Positions 32,481 to 43,304 of a DNA stretch of 64,000 nt are shown here, piece after piece. The notes under the pieces are model-generated. The model made no database searches. It saw nothing but the letters and a program-made list of their open reading frames with translations, and was not told where the DNA came from. The stretch comes from Desmodus rotundus (taxonomy: Eukaryota; Chordata; Mammalia; Chiroptera; Phyllostomidae). The position numbers and the translations under genes are program-made. How positions within the stretch are numbered: the stretch's first letter is position 1; every line of letters starts with the position of its first letter. The stretch is taken from the NCBI RefSeq assembly GCF_022682495.2, contig NC_071392.1, forward strand, positions 108,366,896-108,430,895, written 5' to 3'.

Positions 32481-32724
32481 CCCTCCACCCCTGCCACAAC
32501 TTTGGCACCTTGAAGGCTGTGTGCGGTGGGGCATGGGACTCTAAGGGAATGATAAGGGAGCTGACTTCTGCCAGCCTCTCTAGATGGTGACGGTCCCTCC
32601 TAAGCAGAGACTCTGAGAGGGGGAAATGAGAGCACACCTGTCTAAGCAGGGCCATCAAATTGCCCAAGGAGAAGCTATTAGATATATGAGGAAATTCTTA
32701 GGTGATTCCAGGAGAAAAAAATGC

Positions 32725-33190
32725 TTACTGTTTTTTTTTTTCTCCACTAAGTGTTCATATAAACCTTCTGGGCAAGGGAGCCGAGAGGCAGCCGCGTCTG
32801 AAAGCCAGCCGGCCTCCTTCTCCCTGGGGGACTGGGAGTGATTTGATTCTGCTGGCTAACATTGTTCGAAGCCAACTTCATCTCCCCCAGTACTCATCAG
32901 AGCTGCTAATAGGCCCTTCAGAGCTCATAAAGAGATGACCAAACCTGGGGCTGGGGGACTCCAGCTCATTTATCTTCTGCAGGCCCGATCAGATCTGATT
33001 TTGTACGCTGACGGCTCAGTACTCAAATGTGGTCTAGCCCACATCTCAGACACCTGCCTGGCATGGCTGGGCCTGAGGGGCCCCCAGGAGGGGCCAAGGT
33101 CCTCTGACCCGTTAGAGTCTCACTGTTCTGATATGGCAGACAGACACTTACCTGCCAGCCCTATCGATCTGTGGACGAGAAAATAAAAGC
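32725..33190. promoter_or_regulatory. Candidate cis-regulatory element
   Basis: Repeat-poor block with a SOX-like CATTGTT at 32860-32866, a GATA-like TTATCT at 32970-32975 and several CpGs in 32780-32815. It starts after a T tract (32732-32742). The regulatory role is inferred only from motif clustering and unique-looking sequence. Confidence 0.27.
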
Positions 33191-33194
33191 ATTT

Positions 33195-33605
33195 AGGCTT
33201 GGAAGGAAACCGTGAATTGTTCCCTAATGGGAGTGTCAGTTACCACTCTGGGTTCTCCACACGTGTGCCGTCTCTGTGAGTGTGTGCATGCGTACATCCC
33301 TCTGCCTCTTGTTATGTCTAGTCAATCAATTTTCAAAGGTATGCATGGGGAGAATGTAAAACAAACGAAGTCACAGGTACCCCCCCACACCGCAAATACA
33401 TTTCCCTAATCCTTATTACCACCTTTTAAAGATGGAATCACATTCTGCAACTTTTTCATAATATTTCTTTTTCATGAATAATCTCCATAAATACCTCTAA
33501 TTCATCTCAATAAAACAGAAAGATTGCATGCAAAACAATTGGGGATTTCCATCAAATATATTTAACCCCTGTGTTCTTCGATTAATGCAACAGTGAAGGG
33601 GATGA
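33195..33605. other. Unrecognised non-coding sequence
   Basis: No gene. The AT-rich part at 33420-33520 might be an old LINE scrap. Confidence 0.35.
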
Positions 33606-33609
33606 TAAT

Positions 33610-33743
33610 AACAATCACTAACATTTGAGTGCTTACGGTGTGCCGGATGCATGGTGATCAGTTACTGCTCATAAAAACTCTGCAAGGCAGGCAACATTAA
33701 TGGCACCATTTTACAGATGAGGAAACTGAGGTTTAGGGAATGT
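33610..33743 (-). mobile_element. MIR SINE fragment
   Basis: AACATTTGAGTGCTTACGGT, GTGCCGGATGCATGGTGATC, ACCATTTTACAGATGAGGAA and ACTGAGGTTTAGGGAATG match reverse MIR. It ends where the next element begins. Confidence 0.75.
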
Positions 33744-34330
33744 TATGGTTAGCTATTGCTGCGTAACAAATGGTCACACAAGTCAATAGCACAAGACAAC
33801 ATGTCTTTTAGTAAGCTCATAGATTTTTGTGGATTAGGAATTTGGAAAGGGCACAGAGGCCAGCCTTCCCTGCTCTATGATGTCTGCAGCATTGGCTGGG
33901 GTTTTATGACCGTCTGGAGTAACCTGAACAGATGAAGATTGGAACAGCTAAGCTGGAGGATCCACATCCATGATGGCGTCTTCACTCCCATGCCTGGTGC
34001 CTGGGCTGGGTTGGCCTGAGGCTGGGCTCAGCTAGAGCTGTAGACTGGGGCAGCTACCACAGTCACTCCAGCATGGTGGTCTCTGGGTAGTCAGCCTTCT
34101 TACTGGTGGCCCAGGACTCCAAGAGTGAGTGTTGCTAGAGCACCAGGGAGAAGCTGTGTGGCCTTTTATGATCTATCCTTGGACAGTGTCACTTCTACTG
34201 AACTGTGTAGGTCCAAGCAGTCCCAAGTCCACTCAGTCTTGGGGGAGGGAGCCAAAGTCTCCAGCTCTCACTGGGAGAAGAGTCAAGGAATGGGGTATCA
34301 TGCTTTAAAATGGCATCAGAGAGGTTAATT
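33744..34330. mobile_element. LTR-like repeat, possibly ERVL/MLT2 type
   Basis: GGTTAGCTATTGCTGCGTAA, CAAATGGTCACACAAGTCAA, GCACAAGACAACATGTCTTT, GTGGATTAGGAATTTGG and CTGTGTGGCCTTTTATGATC follow an old mammalian LTR consensus I know. The family name is tentative. Only LTR-like sequence is seen, with no coding remains. Confidence 0.6.
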
Positions 34331-34334
34331 AAAC

Positions 34335-35475
34335 TGGCCAAGATTTCAGAGTGAGGAAGAGGCAGCAGAGGGATTTGAAGTCAGTTAATCTGACTCCAGA
34401 GCCTTTTCTCCTAGTAATCATATGATACATCAAACACTGTTAGACATGCACTAGATGCTAAATTTATGAGAATAAAAAATGATGTGTTTTAATTGATGTT
34501 ATCAACCTGCAGGGCAGATGGCAAATGGACATGGTGTGCCTTTACGGAGTGGATGTAAGAGTGGGGGGAGTGGGGAACCAGGCTGAGAAAGGGAAGTTTT
34601 AGGACGGTGTGCCTCCAGGAGTGTTTTCACAAACACAATTAAAGCCAAGATGCCTTCAGACTACAGAGGAATTGAACAGTTTTTGTTTTTTTTTTTTTTA
34701 CCTAAGCCTTTGTCCTCTTAGTTGAAAATACTCATGGTGGCCCAGAACCAGCCATTTGGCTCAAAGAGTTTCCTTGAACACTGGGAGAATCCATAAGACC
34801 TGAGGCTGGAGTTTGCCAAGCACTTACGTGATTCTCCAGAGCCTGTGCCTGCATGCGCTCAGCCTCAGGGTTTGTTGAGGGAATAAAGAGCGTACTTCCA
34901 GGACAGCTGGGCTGGGCTCAGAGTTTGCAGAGTCTGCACCTGCCTACAAAATTGAAGGGTCTTTGGCGGTGATACCTCCTGCAATTTTCTTTATGGGAGA
35001 TAGAGTTATAGGGAGTGACTTCTGAGGATGCAAAATGGGCAAGGGGCAGAGAGAGATGTACAGACATATTCATGGGCGTCGCTTGTGCCCCGCTGAAGCT
35101 CTTAATCCAAGTGTTGGACAAAGTGCTCTGGCTTTGCCTTTGATTGGCACCTGGACCAAAGGAGCAACAACTGGCCAGACCTGCTCTGGCCAGCTGGGGC
35201 AGGGCAGGGGAGCTGCTTGCCTCACCTGAAGCGGCGGGTTTATTCTCAGGCCTGCAGTCAGCTTCCTTGGAGGCTGGAGGGTTGTGCCAGGGAAGAGCAG
35301 CTTTGTGGGTCTCTCAGCAGACTCTGAGCTCACGGTGCAAGGAGTAGCCTCTTTGGTGGAACCTGCAGCCAGGACTGGGATTTGCTGCAGGCTCAGGCTG
35401 GTAATTCACTCTGATGAGCAGTGTGTTTGGGTGGTGTTTGGGTGGCGCAGAGTGAGCTCTGCCCCACTGAGGTGA
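34335..35475. other. Unrecognised non-coding sequence
   Basis: Over 1.1 kb without an identified family. A T tract lies near 34688-34699. Open frames overlap on both strands at 35035-35347 without known products. Confidence 0.35.
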
Positions 35476-36035
35476 GGCGCAGCTTCTCCTGTAACAATCA
35501 GAGATGAACCATTTAATCCTCAGAGTGTATAATGAGCCTGGCACTATGCTGAGAATTTCGTGTTGAGTAGGTTTTCCCTGAAGTAGACCTTGAGACCAAG
35601 ATTCCAGTACAAGCAGTTTATTTGGGAAGCTGAACCAGACAATGAAATGGGGGAATGATAAAGGAAAGAGAGCAGCAATCAAGAGTGTGGTATCAATCCA
35701 GCTGTCACAGTGGGCGACTGGCGCTTACTCCGGGGGGGAAGCTCTGGAACACAGTGTAAAACCTCCCCCCGGAGAGTCAGGGAGCAGGGGTGTTTATACA
35801 CCAGGTGCCAAGGTCCCCGGTTGAAGCCTGCTCCTGGGGTGTATTTCTCTAGCACTTCTGGCCCTCCACATGCCTGCATGTGTGTGTGCGCACACATACA
35901 ACAGAAACCTTCTGCAATTTTGGCCAAATTTTTAAAACAAACTGACCCTCAGGCATAGACATTCTGGTTGTGAGAGCTGGAAATCCAACCAGGCTCCTCA
36001 AAAGCTCCAAGGGGCTGGGTGGAGTACCCACAGCA
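35476..36035. other. Unrecognised sequence with a GC-rich inverted repeat
   Basis: CTCCGGGGGG at 35728-35737 is complementary to CCCCCCGGAG at 35765-35774 across a 27-nt loop. The surrounding sequence (CAAGCAGTTTATTTGGGAAG) is reminiscent of an old LTR but not assignable. Confidence 0.4.
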
Positions 36036-36039
36036 TTGT

Positions 36040-36215
36040 ATCACTTCATCCCTACCTAAGGGAGGGACTGTGCACACATTTTATAGATAAACAGCTTCAG
36101 AGAGAAGTCATTTTGGTTGAAGTTGTCCTTTAGTGGAGTTGCTGGGGTTTGAGTTAAGAGCATGACCCGCATGGGTCAAAAGCCCATGGTTTTAACCAGT
36201 AAATTATATTGCCCT
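36040..36215 (-). mobile_element. MIR SINE
   Basis: ACACATTTTATAGATAAACA, GCTTCAGAGAGAAGTCATTT, TTGCTGGGGTTTGAGTTAAG and TTTTAACCAGTAAATTATAT reach the tRNA-like end of reverse MIR. Confidence 0.6.
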
Positions 36216-36219
36216 TCTA

Positions 36220-37080
36220 AGTATAAAGTTATAAAAGTTAATAGGAACTGGCCCCCGCATTCCTCCTTTCAGAGATGATCAGACCTGATTAGATTTTAGA
36301 CCATGGGACAAAGACAGTTTGACCCCAAGGACTGGAATCCGTGTTATAGAACCAGCACATCCTTGTAAGAGAACCAAAGGCAGGAGATGTCAGGCTGGGC
36401 CCATGGGAGCCTGGGACCTCATGAAAATATGCCTTTCGGTTTTCACAAGTGAGGGCAGGAATCAGAGAGCGGCAGAGGTGGGGATCTGGGCCCAGCATTG
36501 ATGGGAATAGGCGGGGAGGAGGTAAGAATAGAAGGTGCAGACCTTCATAGAGCCCACTGGGAGGTATGTGGGTTTACCAAGTGGGGCAGAGGAAGAGGTC
36601 CAGGTGACCCTGTGTCCCTCTTGTCCCTGTACCACATGTGCTGAGTCCTAGGTGAGTATGAGATCGTCACTACCCACATCCTACCTCAACCGTTCTCTTG
36701 TTCTTCTGAAACTACTCTCCGGTTTATCAAGGAAATGCTCCTGAAGGCCTCCCAGATTTTCCTTCTAACCTTTAGTGTGCTACATTCAGTTTAAAGACCC
36801 TCCTCCCTACCTGCACTTCCCCTTCCTCCAGTCTCCGAAGCTATGGAGGCTGCATTTAATTAAACACAGGCGCACCAAGCCCTTGAGGATCAAGTGGTTT
36901 GGATTGTAGGCACACCCTCTAATGGACAGCTTCTAATTATCCTCATCACACCCTTCTTGACTCTCACTAACTAACATCCCCACTGGCCACTATTGACATT
37001 CTAGCCTATCTAAGAACCCAGCATACTGGGGTGGTAAACTTCGGTTTAATGCATAAATATGGGGCATGAGAACACTTATA
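36220..37080. other. Unrecognised non-coding sequence
   Basis: No family or gene recognised. The part 36690-36840 is pyrimidine-leaning. Confidence 0.35.
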
Positions 37081-37083
37081 AGG

Positions 37084-37300
37084 CTTCTTCCCTCCCTCCC
37101 TCCTTTTCTTTTCTTTCTTTTCTTTTCTTTTTTCCTTTCTCTTCTTTTCTTTTCTTTTCTTTCTTTTCCCCTTCCTTCCATCCCTCCTTCCTTCCTTCCC
37201 TCCCTCCTTCCTTCCTTCCTTCCTTCCTTCCTTCCTTCCTTCCTTCCTTCCTTCCTTCCTTCCTTCTTTCCTTCCTTCCTTCCTTCCTTCTTTCCTTCCA
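37084..37300. repeat. Long polypyrimidine tract with (TTCC)n
   Basis: About 215 bp of almost pure C and T on the plus strand. It begins as CCCT/TTTTC mixes and becomes a regular TTCC array from about 37186. The 81- to 118-codon open frames across it are translations of the array. Confidence 0.97.
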
Positions 37301-37309
37301 CTAGTGCTC

Positions 37310-38090
37310 TACCCATCCAACTTACTATGTGTCTGGGATTGGGCATGTGACTATGAAGAAGAAAGTCAATGCTTGTTCCCCCATGGAGCTTAGAGTGTAG
37401 TTAAGAAAACAAAAAATAAAAAATAAAATAAACAAGCATAGAATACATTCTGAAAATAGCTATTGTGACAAATGAATAAGATTTCATAATATAAAAATAA
37501 ATGTGAGGAGGGTGGGAATCTACCAAGATGGTCAGTAAAGATCTATCTGTGGAAGAAATATTTTTAAGCTGAGACCTTCCTAAGGAATGGCAAGGAACTA
37601 CCCATGTGAAGAGAAGAAAAAAAGCATTCCAGAAACTAGAACAACATGGGTGTGGGTCTTGAGGTTAGAAATAGCTGGGCAAGTTCAGGAACAGAGAAAT
37701 AAGGCCACCCCAGTTGGATCCTAGTGAGTGAGGGGGGTGTGGCCTCAGATGAAGTTATAGAAATGGAAAGGAGGTGGGTTATATAGAGTTTATGTGCCAC
37801 ACTGAGGAACTTGGATTATACTGAAAGCAAATGAGAAACCACTGGAGAATTTTCAGTAAGGTGCTGCCATAATTTTCTTCATTAAAAGGAAAGTCACTTG
37901 AGATATTCTGGAAATTAAATCACAGCCGGGAAAGGTGGAACCAGAGACTTGCTTGAAGTCTGTTGCATTTGTTCTGGTGGGAGATGATGATGGTAGCCTG
38001 GCCAGGGGTTAGGTGATGAAGACAGAGACATGTGACAAATTTGAGATGTATTTTAGAAGTAAAAACAGTGGGACTTTCTGAACAACTTCA
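37310..38090 (-). mobile_element. L2 LINE fragment
   Basis: Long reverse L2: CATGGAGCTTAGAGTGTAGT, CTGAGACCTTCCTAAGGAAT, GAAAAAAAGCATTCCAGAAA, GAGAAACCACTGGAGAATTT, GAAAGTCACTTGAGATATTC, GAGATGATGATGGTAGCCTG and GATGTATTTTAGAAGTAAAA keep the known order over about 780 bp, the longest L2 in the window. Confidence 0.75.
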
Positions 38091-38094
38091 CAGG

Positions 38095-39010
38095 GAAGAG
38101 CTCAATTTTTTGCCAAGAACCAGGAGTCAGCCTTCTTCAGGTAGGTTCCTAGGTCTCAGAACAGTAAGTTAAGGAACAGGTTGACCCAATGTGGTCTGGG
38201 GAATAAGCTGAAAACAACCAAACAAAAAGTCAGGCAAATCACACAGCAACTCTCTGATAAATAGAGGACCTGGGAAATACACTTGTGTACTTACAGAATT
38301 CTGGCACACAACTGGATTCCTGAAGACCCTCCATGGACTCCCACCCCCACCCCCAGTAGACTGGGAGGACCATATGTCTCTGGATCCAAGATTTAAAAAT
38401 GAATGAACTAGAGATTTACACTGACTCTCCATATACTAGAAATCTGTGACTTGAAGAATGGATAATGGCCAACCTTTTTAAGGCAGGTTTATACGTAATT
38501 GAGGTCTAGTGTAAGTTCTCCAGGGACGAGGATTCCCCGAATCTCCCTCAGGGAGCCCTGTGGTGTTCTGCCCTTATTACAGTGCCATCCAATCCTGTTT
38601 CCATGTACTCAGTTCCCTGAGAGAGGGATGGGCCATCAAAGTGAAGCCTTGAAGAAACATGGAAATATGAACATGAGGTTCTTACTGTGGTGGTATTCTG
38701 GGTCATTCTTTTCTAATTTTGTGCTTTCTGTTTGGCTGGTATAACATTGCTTGAGCAGTATTAAAAAGAACCCAAACAAGATTGCAGTTCAGAAATTATC
38801 TCTATTTTCAGCTTGAACAAATAAAACACAGTTTCCAAAAATCAATCAATAAATCTTTTATTTTTCACTGGTAGATTTGTTTTTCCCTCGTGTCTGCATT
38901 TTTATTGTGTCTCTTTCCTGTGTCTTTTAAATGAAACAGGCAAGACCATACATTTCAATACATTTAAGATATACTCATCTTATGTTACAGTCACCAGAAC
39001 CTCTCTCTCC
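38095..39010. other. Unrecognised non-coding sequence
   Basis: No family or gene identified across 900 bp. Confidence 0.35.
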
Positions 39011-39014
39011 CCCT

Positions 39015-39385
39015 AAGATCTGTGAAGGCTTTTCATGACTCCATGCCTTGCATATGCTGTTCCCTCTTCCTAGAATGCCCTTCCCACTACGTCTTCCTGG
39101 GAAACTCAAACTGTTTTTTTTAGGTTCAATGGGGAGTCCCTCTTCTTAGCCTTCATGAATCCATAGATAGAGGTGCCTTTTCTGTCTCCTCTAATCATTT
39201 ATCCTCTTGCCCATCCCTCTGTCATACTAATGGTTATATTTTATTTTTAGTTATTTGTTATCATGCCTGTATCTTCCTATGGATCTTTGAGGACAGGGAT
39301 TATGATTTATTTATTTTTAATTGCAAACCTCAGCCAAAAATCTGGCACATAGTCTAAGTGCAATAAGTGCATGCTGAATGTATGA
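39015..39385 (+). mobile_element. L2 3' end
   Basis: TGCTGTTCCCTCTTCCTAGA, ATGCCCTTCCCACTACGTC, CTTTGAGGACAGGGATTATG, ATCTGGCACATAGTCTAAGT and GTGCATGCTGAATGTATGAG are in L2 order to the terminus. Confidence 0.75.
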
Positions 39386-39689
39386 GATGTATGGCTTAGC
39401 CCTTATGAAGGGCTCTGTGATACCAAAGCAGAAAGTGGGTGATGTCCTGGCCTGCCATCTGAGACCATTCTTAACAATTTAGTATCGTGCTGCTGTCAGG
39501 AGGAAAAGTTCTGACTCATGACACAGAGTCTGTTTTCATTCTCGGACTGCTTCTCCCCAGTGACTGCTCCCCAGGCCACTTCTGTGCTGCCTGTGTGTAT
39601 GATTTTGATGTTCAAGACCTTATATGAGCTACTTTAAACTCTGTGAACTTTGCAGGAAAGTTTTGAAAACTTAATCAAAAAGGTACAAA

Positions 39690-39793
39690 TTTTTAAATCC
39701 AATAGAAATGGGTCTAAATCCAAACTTCACCACCACAAGTTGTAGAAGCTGGAGAAACATGCTTCTCAGCTTCAGTTACTCATTTGTAAAACA
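39690..39793 (+). mobile_element. MIR SINE, left part of a split copy
   Basis: TGGGTCTAAATCCAAACTTC, CTTCTCAGCTTCAGTTACTC and ATTTGTAAAACATC correspond to the MIR core up to the 'tgtaaaatgg' region. The next MIR text resumes at about 40169. Confidence 0.6.
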
Positions 39794-40168
39794 TCAAGTA
39801 TATTAGTCAGTTTGGCTGAAGTAACAAACACCCCCAAGATCTCACTGAGTTATAACAAATTTTTATTTGTCACTCAGCTATAGGCTGTCTGCTGGCTCTG
39901 CTCCATGTGCTTTCTCCTCCCAGAACCCAGGCTGTGAATCTCCCATGTGGCATGCTGTTCTTGGGACAGAAACCAAGACCAAGTGAGAAGGCAGAGACTT
40001 GCAAGCCTCTGAGAGCTTCTTAGACACGGAAAACAGCGCTTCTGTTCTCATTGCATTGGCCCCCAAAAGTCACATGGCCCACTAGGTTACTAGGGCAGGG
40101 AAGAGTGCCTTGTTTACAAAGAAGCAGGGAGAGTCACACGACAACGAGAGAGTGTGTAGTTGGTGTCA
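39794..40168. mobile_element. LTR-like repeat inserted in MIR
   Basis: TTAGTCAGTTTGGCTGAAGT, AACAAACACCCCCAAGATCT, GAACCCAGGCTGTGAATCTC, TCACATGGCCCACTAGG: an old LTR-like consensus in reverse orientation, family uncertain. No coding sequence. It separates two MIR halves. Confidence 0.55.
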
Positions 40169-40280
40169 TTACCACTATCTGCCACATCTACCTTGCAGAA
40201 TTACTGCAGGAATTAAACAAATGACACACGCAAAACACCTAGCCATGTCTGACACAATAAACACTCAGTAAAGGCCAATT
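40169..40280 (+). mobile_element. MIR SINE, right part of a split copy
   Basis: ACCACTATCTGCCACATCTA, GAATTACTGCAGGAATTAAA, AACACCTAGCCATGTCTGAC and AATAAACACTCAGTAAAGGC complete the MIR begun before the LTR-like insert. Confidence 0.65.
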
Positions 40281-40424
40281 TGTATGATGTAGCTTGACTT
40301 TAATAAATGTCTGCAAACATAAGATTAAAACGTGCATCTCTTGCCTTCTTCCCTCTTCTTTCTTCTCAATAACCACCTTCCTACACACTTAGGAGCAGGA
40401 ACAATGCTGACCTTTTGCAAAGTA

Positions 40425-40600
40425 CACAGCTTTTAGTGGCAGGCAGACCTTGGTTTGAAATTCAGTAGCTCTGCTTACTGTTTGTGGGACTGGCTGAGAT
40501 TAATTGTCCTCTCTAAGTCTCAGTTTGCTCATCTGTAAAATGGGGAGAAAGCTTATACCATTGTATTGATGTGAAGATTAAGTCTCCTTATTTAAGGAAC
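40425..40600 (+). mobile_element. MIR SINE
   Basis: GCAGACCTTGGTTTGAAATT, GTCCTCTCTAAGTCTCAGTT, TGCTCATCTGTAAAATGGGG and GATGTGAAGATTAAGTCTCC follow forward MIR closely. Confidence 0.8.
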
Positions 40601-40604
40601 TTAG

Positions 40605-41480
40605 AATATTGGACTTCTCCTTCCTCAATAGATTTTCCCTAGTCTCTGGCATGTTCTTAGAATTGTGTTCTGACTATTGCAGTTTAAGACAAGAAGAACT
40701 CATCTCCATTCTAGACCCGTGGAGAAAGTAAACTTTGAAATTTTCTATAGTAATTATTTCCATTCCTCTTACTAAAAGAGGATTTGGGGCTCCTCCCCAG
40801 CTGTGAAATATGTAGGATTTCTTGAGAGTCCCTGAGTATTTCATGCTATCCCATGACCCTATGCTTTTCTTGTGCTGGTCTCCCCACCTGGAATGCCTTC
40901 ATTTTTCTCAAAGGAAATTCTCTTGGCGAACATTTCCAGATTCTTCTCACCACTCCTACTTCCTACCATCTGAGTTAGTTAAAGAACTGCCCTTGACTCT
41001 ATGCTTTGAAATCAGACTTACCTACCTGAACCTGGTAATATATATTAGTGGACTAGGGTACTAATTTTTAAGTGTGACTACCTGGGTCAAATTCTAGCCT
41101 TCCTGGTTACTACCAGCAACTTCATTGGGCCAGGATTGGGGCACCTAGTACTGAAGCACATAAGGCCTAGTTGGCTATAATTGAGGTGCTAACCAGTGTC
41201 CAGGTCACCCTGAGATATCAGAAAGAGTACCTGAGAGCAGGTAAGAAAGTGCATGGTCACATTTGCATTCTAGAATGTTCTCTGTATGGCTGTAAGAAGG
41301 ACAGACTAAAAAAGAGCAAAGGTTGGGAACAACGTGGCCGTCCAGACAAAAGATGATGCCCCCTTGGTTTTCAAGAAAGCTTGCTGGTCAATTCTAACCA
41401 CATTTCCTAGCTCAATTTCTTTTTGTATGCCAACTGCTTGGGTTCGTGGAGTGCCTGGGTCTTAGGCTGGTTCATTCTCC
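40605..41480. other. Mostly unrecognised; possible L2 piece
   Basis: At 40850-40975, CCCACCTGGAATGCCTTC and TTCTTCTCACCACTCC weakly resemble plus-strand L2. The rest is unrecognised. Confidence 0.35.
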
Positions 41481-41484
41481 TCTG

Positions 41485-42000
41485 AGAGGGTGCTTCTCAA
41501 AGTGCTATCTGTCTGTTATGGGGGCTCGTCTGTGGACTTTTGTTACCAGCCCTCTATGAGGTCTGAGACTGAGAATAAGCATTCAGGAACTTTAATAAGA
41601 ATTTGATATCCAAGTCCACTATTTTTCTTTTCTAGTAACTCATTTTTATTTTACTTTGCTCAAGTATTGCTAGGTCACGAATTGGAATGAAATGAATGAA
41701 CAAGCACATAAAGCCGGCCCTTCACCTGAGAGAGTTCAGGAAGCGCTGAGGTAATGTCCCGGTGAAGCCCCTCTTTTTCTGTCCCGGGGTAGGAAGAGTT
41801 TAGCTATTGTCTGCACTTTAGTAAGATCAGATTACAGCCAAGTTCAGTTTCATATACTTCCGGCTATTTACTTTGAGGGTGCTTCCTGGACCCTAAAATT
41901 CACTATTCCATAGGTTACAAAACTGCTGAGTTTTTGTCTGGATGAGGAATGACTGTTTAAATGTTTAAACCCCACATTCTCACCTACATGTCTCTCTTTC
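41485..42000. other. Mostly unrecognised; possible hAT trace
   Basis: GTGCTTCTCAAAGTGCTATC at about 41490 recalls the ends of MER5-type hAT elements, but the body is not convincing. The rest is unrecognised. Confidence 0.3.
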
Positions 42001-42004
42001 TCTT

Positions 42005-42430
42005 TTTTAAATTAATAGTCTTTATTTTTTGGAGTAGTTTTAGGTTTACAGAAAAATTGCATGGTAAAAACATAGAGTTCTCATATACCCCTCTCCCCGG
42101 CCAAGCAGTTTTCCCTCTTGTTAACACCTTGTACTAGTTTGGTACTTCTGTTACAGTTGGTGAGCCGATATCAATTTACGATCATCATCATCATCATCAT
42201 CATTATTAAAGCCCATAGTTTCCATGTGGGTTCACTCTGTGTATTGCCTATTTTCGGGGTTTGAACAAATGTATAATGCCATGTATCCACTATCCCACAG
42301 AACCCCAGTGTCCTACCTGTTCATCCCTCCTCATAGCTACGGCTACCACTGATTTTCACTGTCTCCACAATTTTGTCATGTCTGCGATGTCACATAGTTG
42401 GATCAGACAGTATGTAGTCTTCTCGATGTG
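42005..42430 (-). mobile_element. Old L1 3'-region fragment
   Basis: Reverse L1M-type text: TAATAGTCTTTATTTTTTGG, GTTTTAGGTTTACAGAAAAA, CATATACCCCTCTCCCCGG, TTTGAACAAATGTATAATGC, CATGTATCCACTATCCCACA and GTTGGATCAGACAGTATGTA. An ATC array (42181-42205) has grown inside it. Confidence 0.7.
42181..42205. repeat. (ATC)n microsatellite
   Basis: About seven ATC/CAT units within the old L1 fragment. Confidence 0.9.
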
Positions 42431-42589
42431 TCTTTCCTATTCCCTCTCTCCCAAATTCTCCGGTCCCTTCCATCATCTCAACACACGCACACACTGTTCA
42501 CTGTCCCTCTAAAAAGAAAGGGAAAAGTTGATAAAAACCCACGCTTGGCTCTCAAAATCATTGAGTAAGAAAGGACATTTGGGGGATCA

Positions 42590-43300
42590 TTTTTTTTCTT
42601 CCCGTCTTCCCATCAGGACGTCAGCTCTGACTTTTCACCCAACTCGGGAGAGCCAGGCCTTTCCTCCTGGCTCAGTTTACTCGCTCCTTATTTTTCCAAA
42701 AGCAGGGGCCTCTTTGCCTGCGCCGCGTCTCAGCGGCAATCACCTTGTGTCTGTTATGCTGCCTTCACATCACTTCTCCCACGTTCAGAGCAATCGCCTC
42801 CCACTTATCTTTGCTGTGATCCTCTACAGGGTGCAGGGGACCTCTCTCTTAACTCATATTTCTGCTTCTGATGTTAAAAAGTCCCCTTGAACTTGCATTT
42901 ACAGACACCAGCAAAGCCTGAGTATCTTCAAATTGGCTGACACATCCTGCGGGCAGGGTGTTTGCAATTACAGCCGGAGCTGGCTGTGGGATCAGAGAGC
43001 TGCTGAGGCCGGGCGTGGAGCATCTTTGATGAGTGATGGGGTCATTATTATGAATGTTTGCGGGGTTGCAGGTAAAAGCCTGCGGCAGGAGCATTTCTCT
43101 CCCTTTATCCTGTCTAAGCTGTAAAGACAGACATACATACATGTATAGGCTGTGGCAGACCTGGACAGGGAGAGGGAGGTGAGGTGAGACAGGAATTCTT
43201 ACAATTCTGGGACAGTCTTTCCACAGAGCCACTGTCTTCTCAGTCTCCTCCTCCTCTTTGACAGGCCATCCTCTCTCAGGGGACATGCGTGAAGCTTAAT
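42590..43300. promoter_or_regulatory. Candidate cis-regulatory block
   Basis: Some 700 bp free of recognised repeats, with a small CpG cluster (GCCGCGTCTCAGCGGC near 42722-42736) and GATA-like TTATCT at 42805-42810 and TTATC at 43105-43109, plus TCATTATTATGAATG near 43043-43058. Overlapping 120- and 145-codon open frames on opposite strands carry no known domain. A distal regulatory role is inference. Confidence 0.28.
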
Positions 43301-43304
43301 CCTA

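Noticed and set aside
32107..32667. 186-codon minus-strand open frame
   Set aside because: Its C-terminal part is translated from a Ves SINE and its middle from a MIR, so it is a repeat-derived frame.
33744..34330. Endogenous retrovirus with coding genes
   Set aside because: Only LTR-like sequence is visible. No gag, pol or env-like frame adjoins this or the other LTR fragments.
37059..37350. Ser/Pro/Phe-rich and Lys/Glu/Gly-rich open frames
   Set aside because: They are six-frame translations of a TTCC polypyrimidine array.
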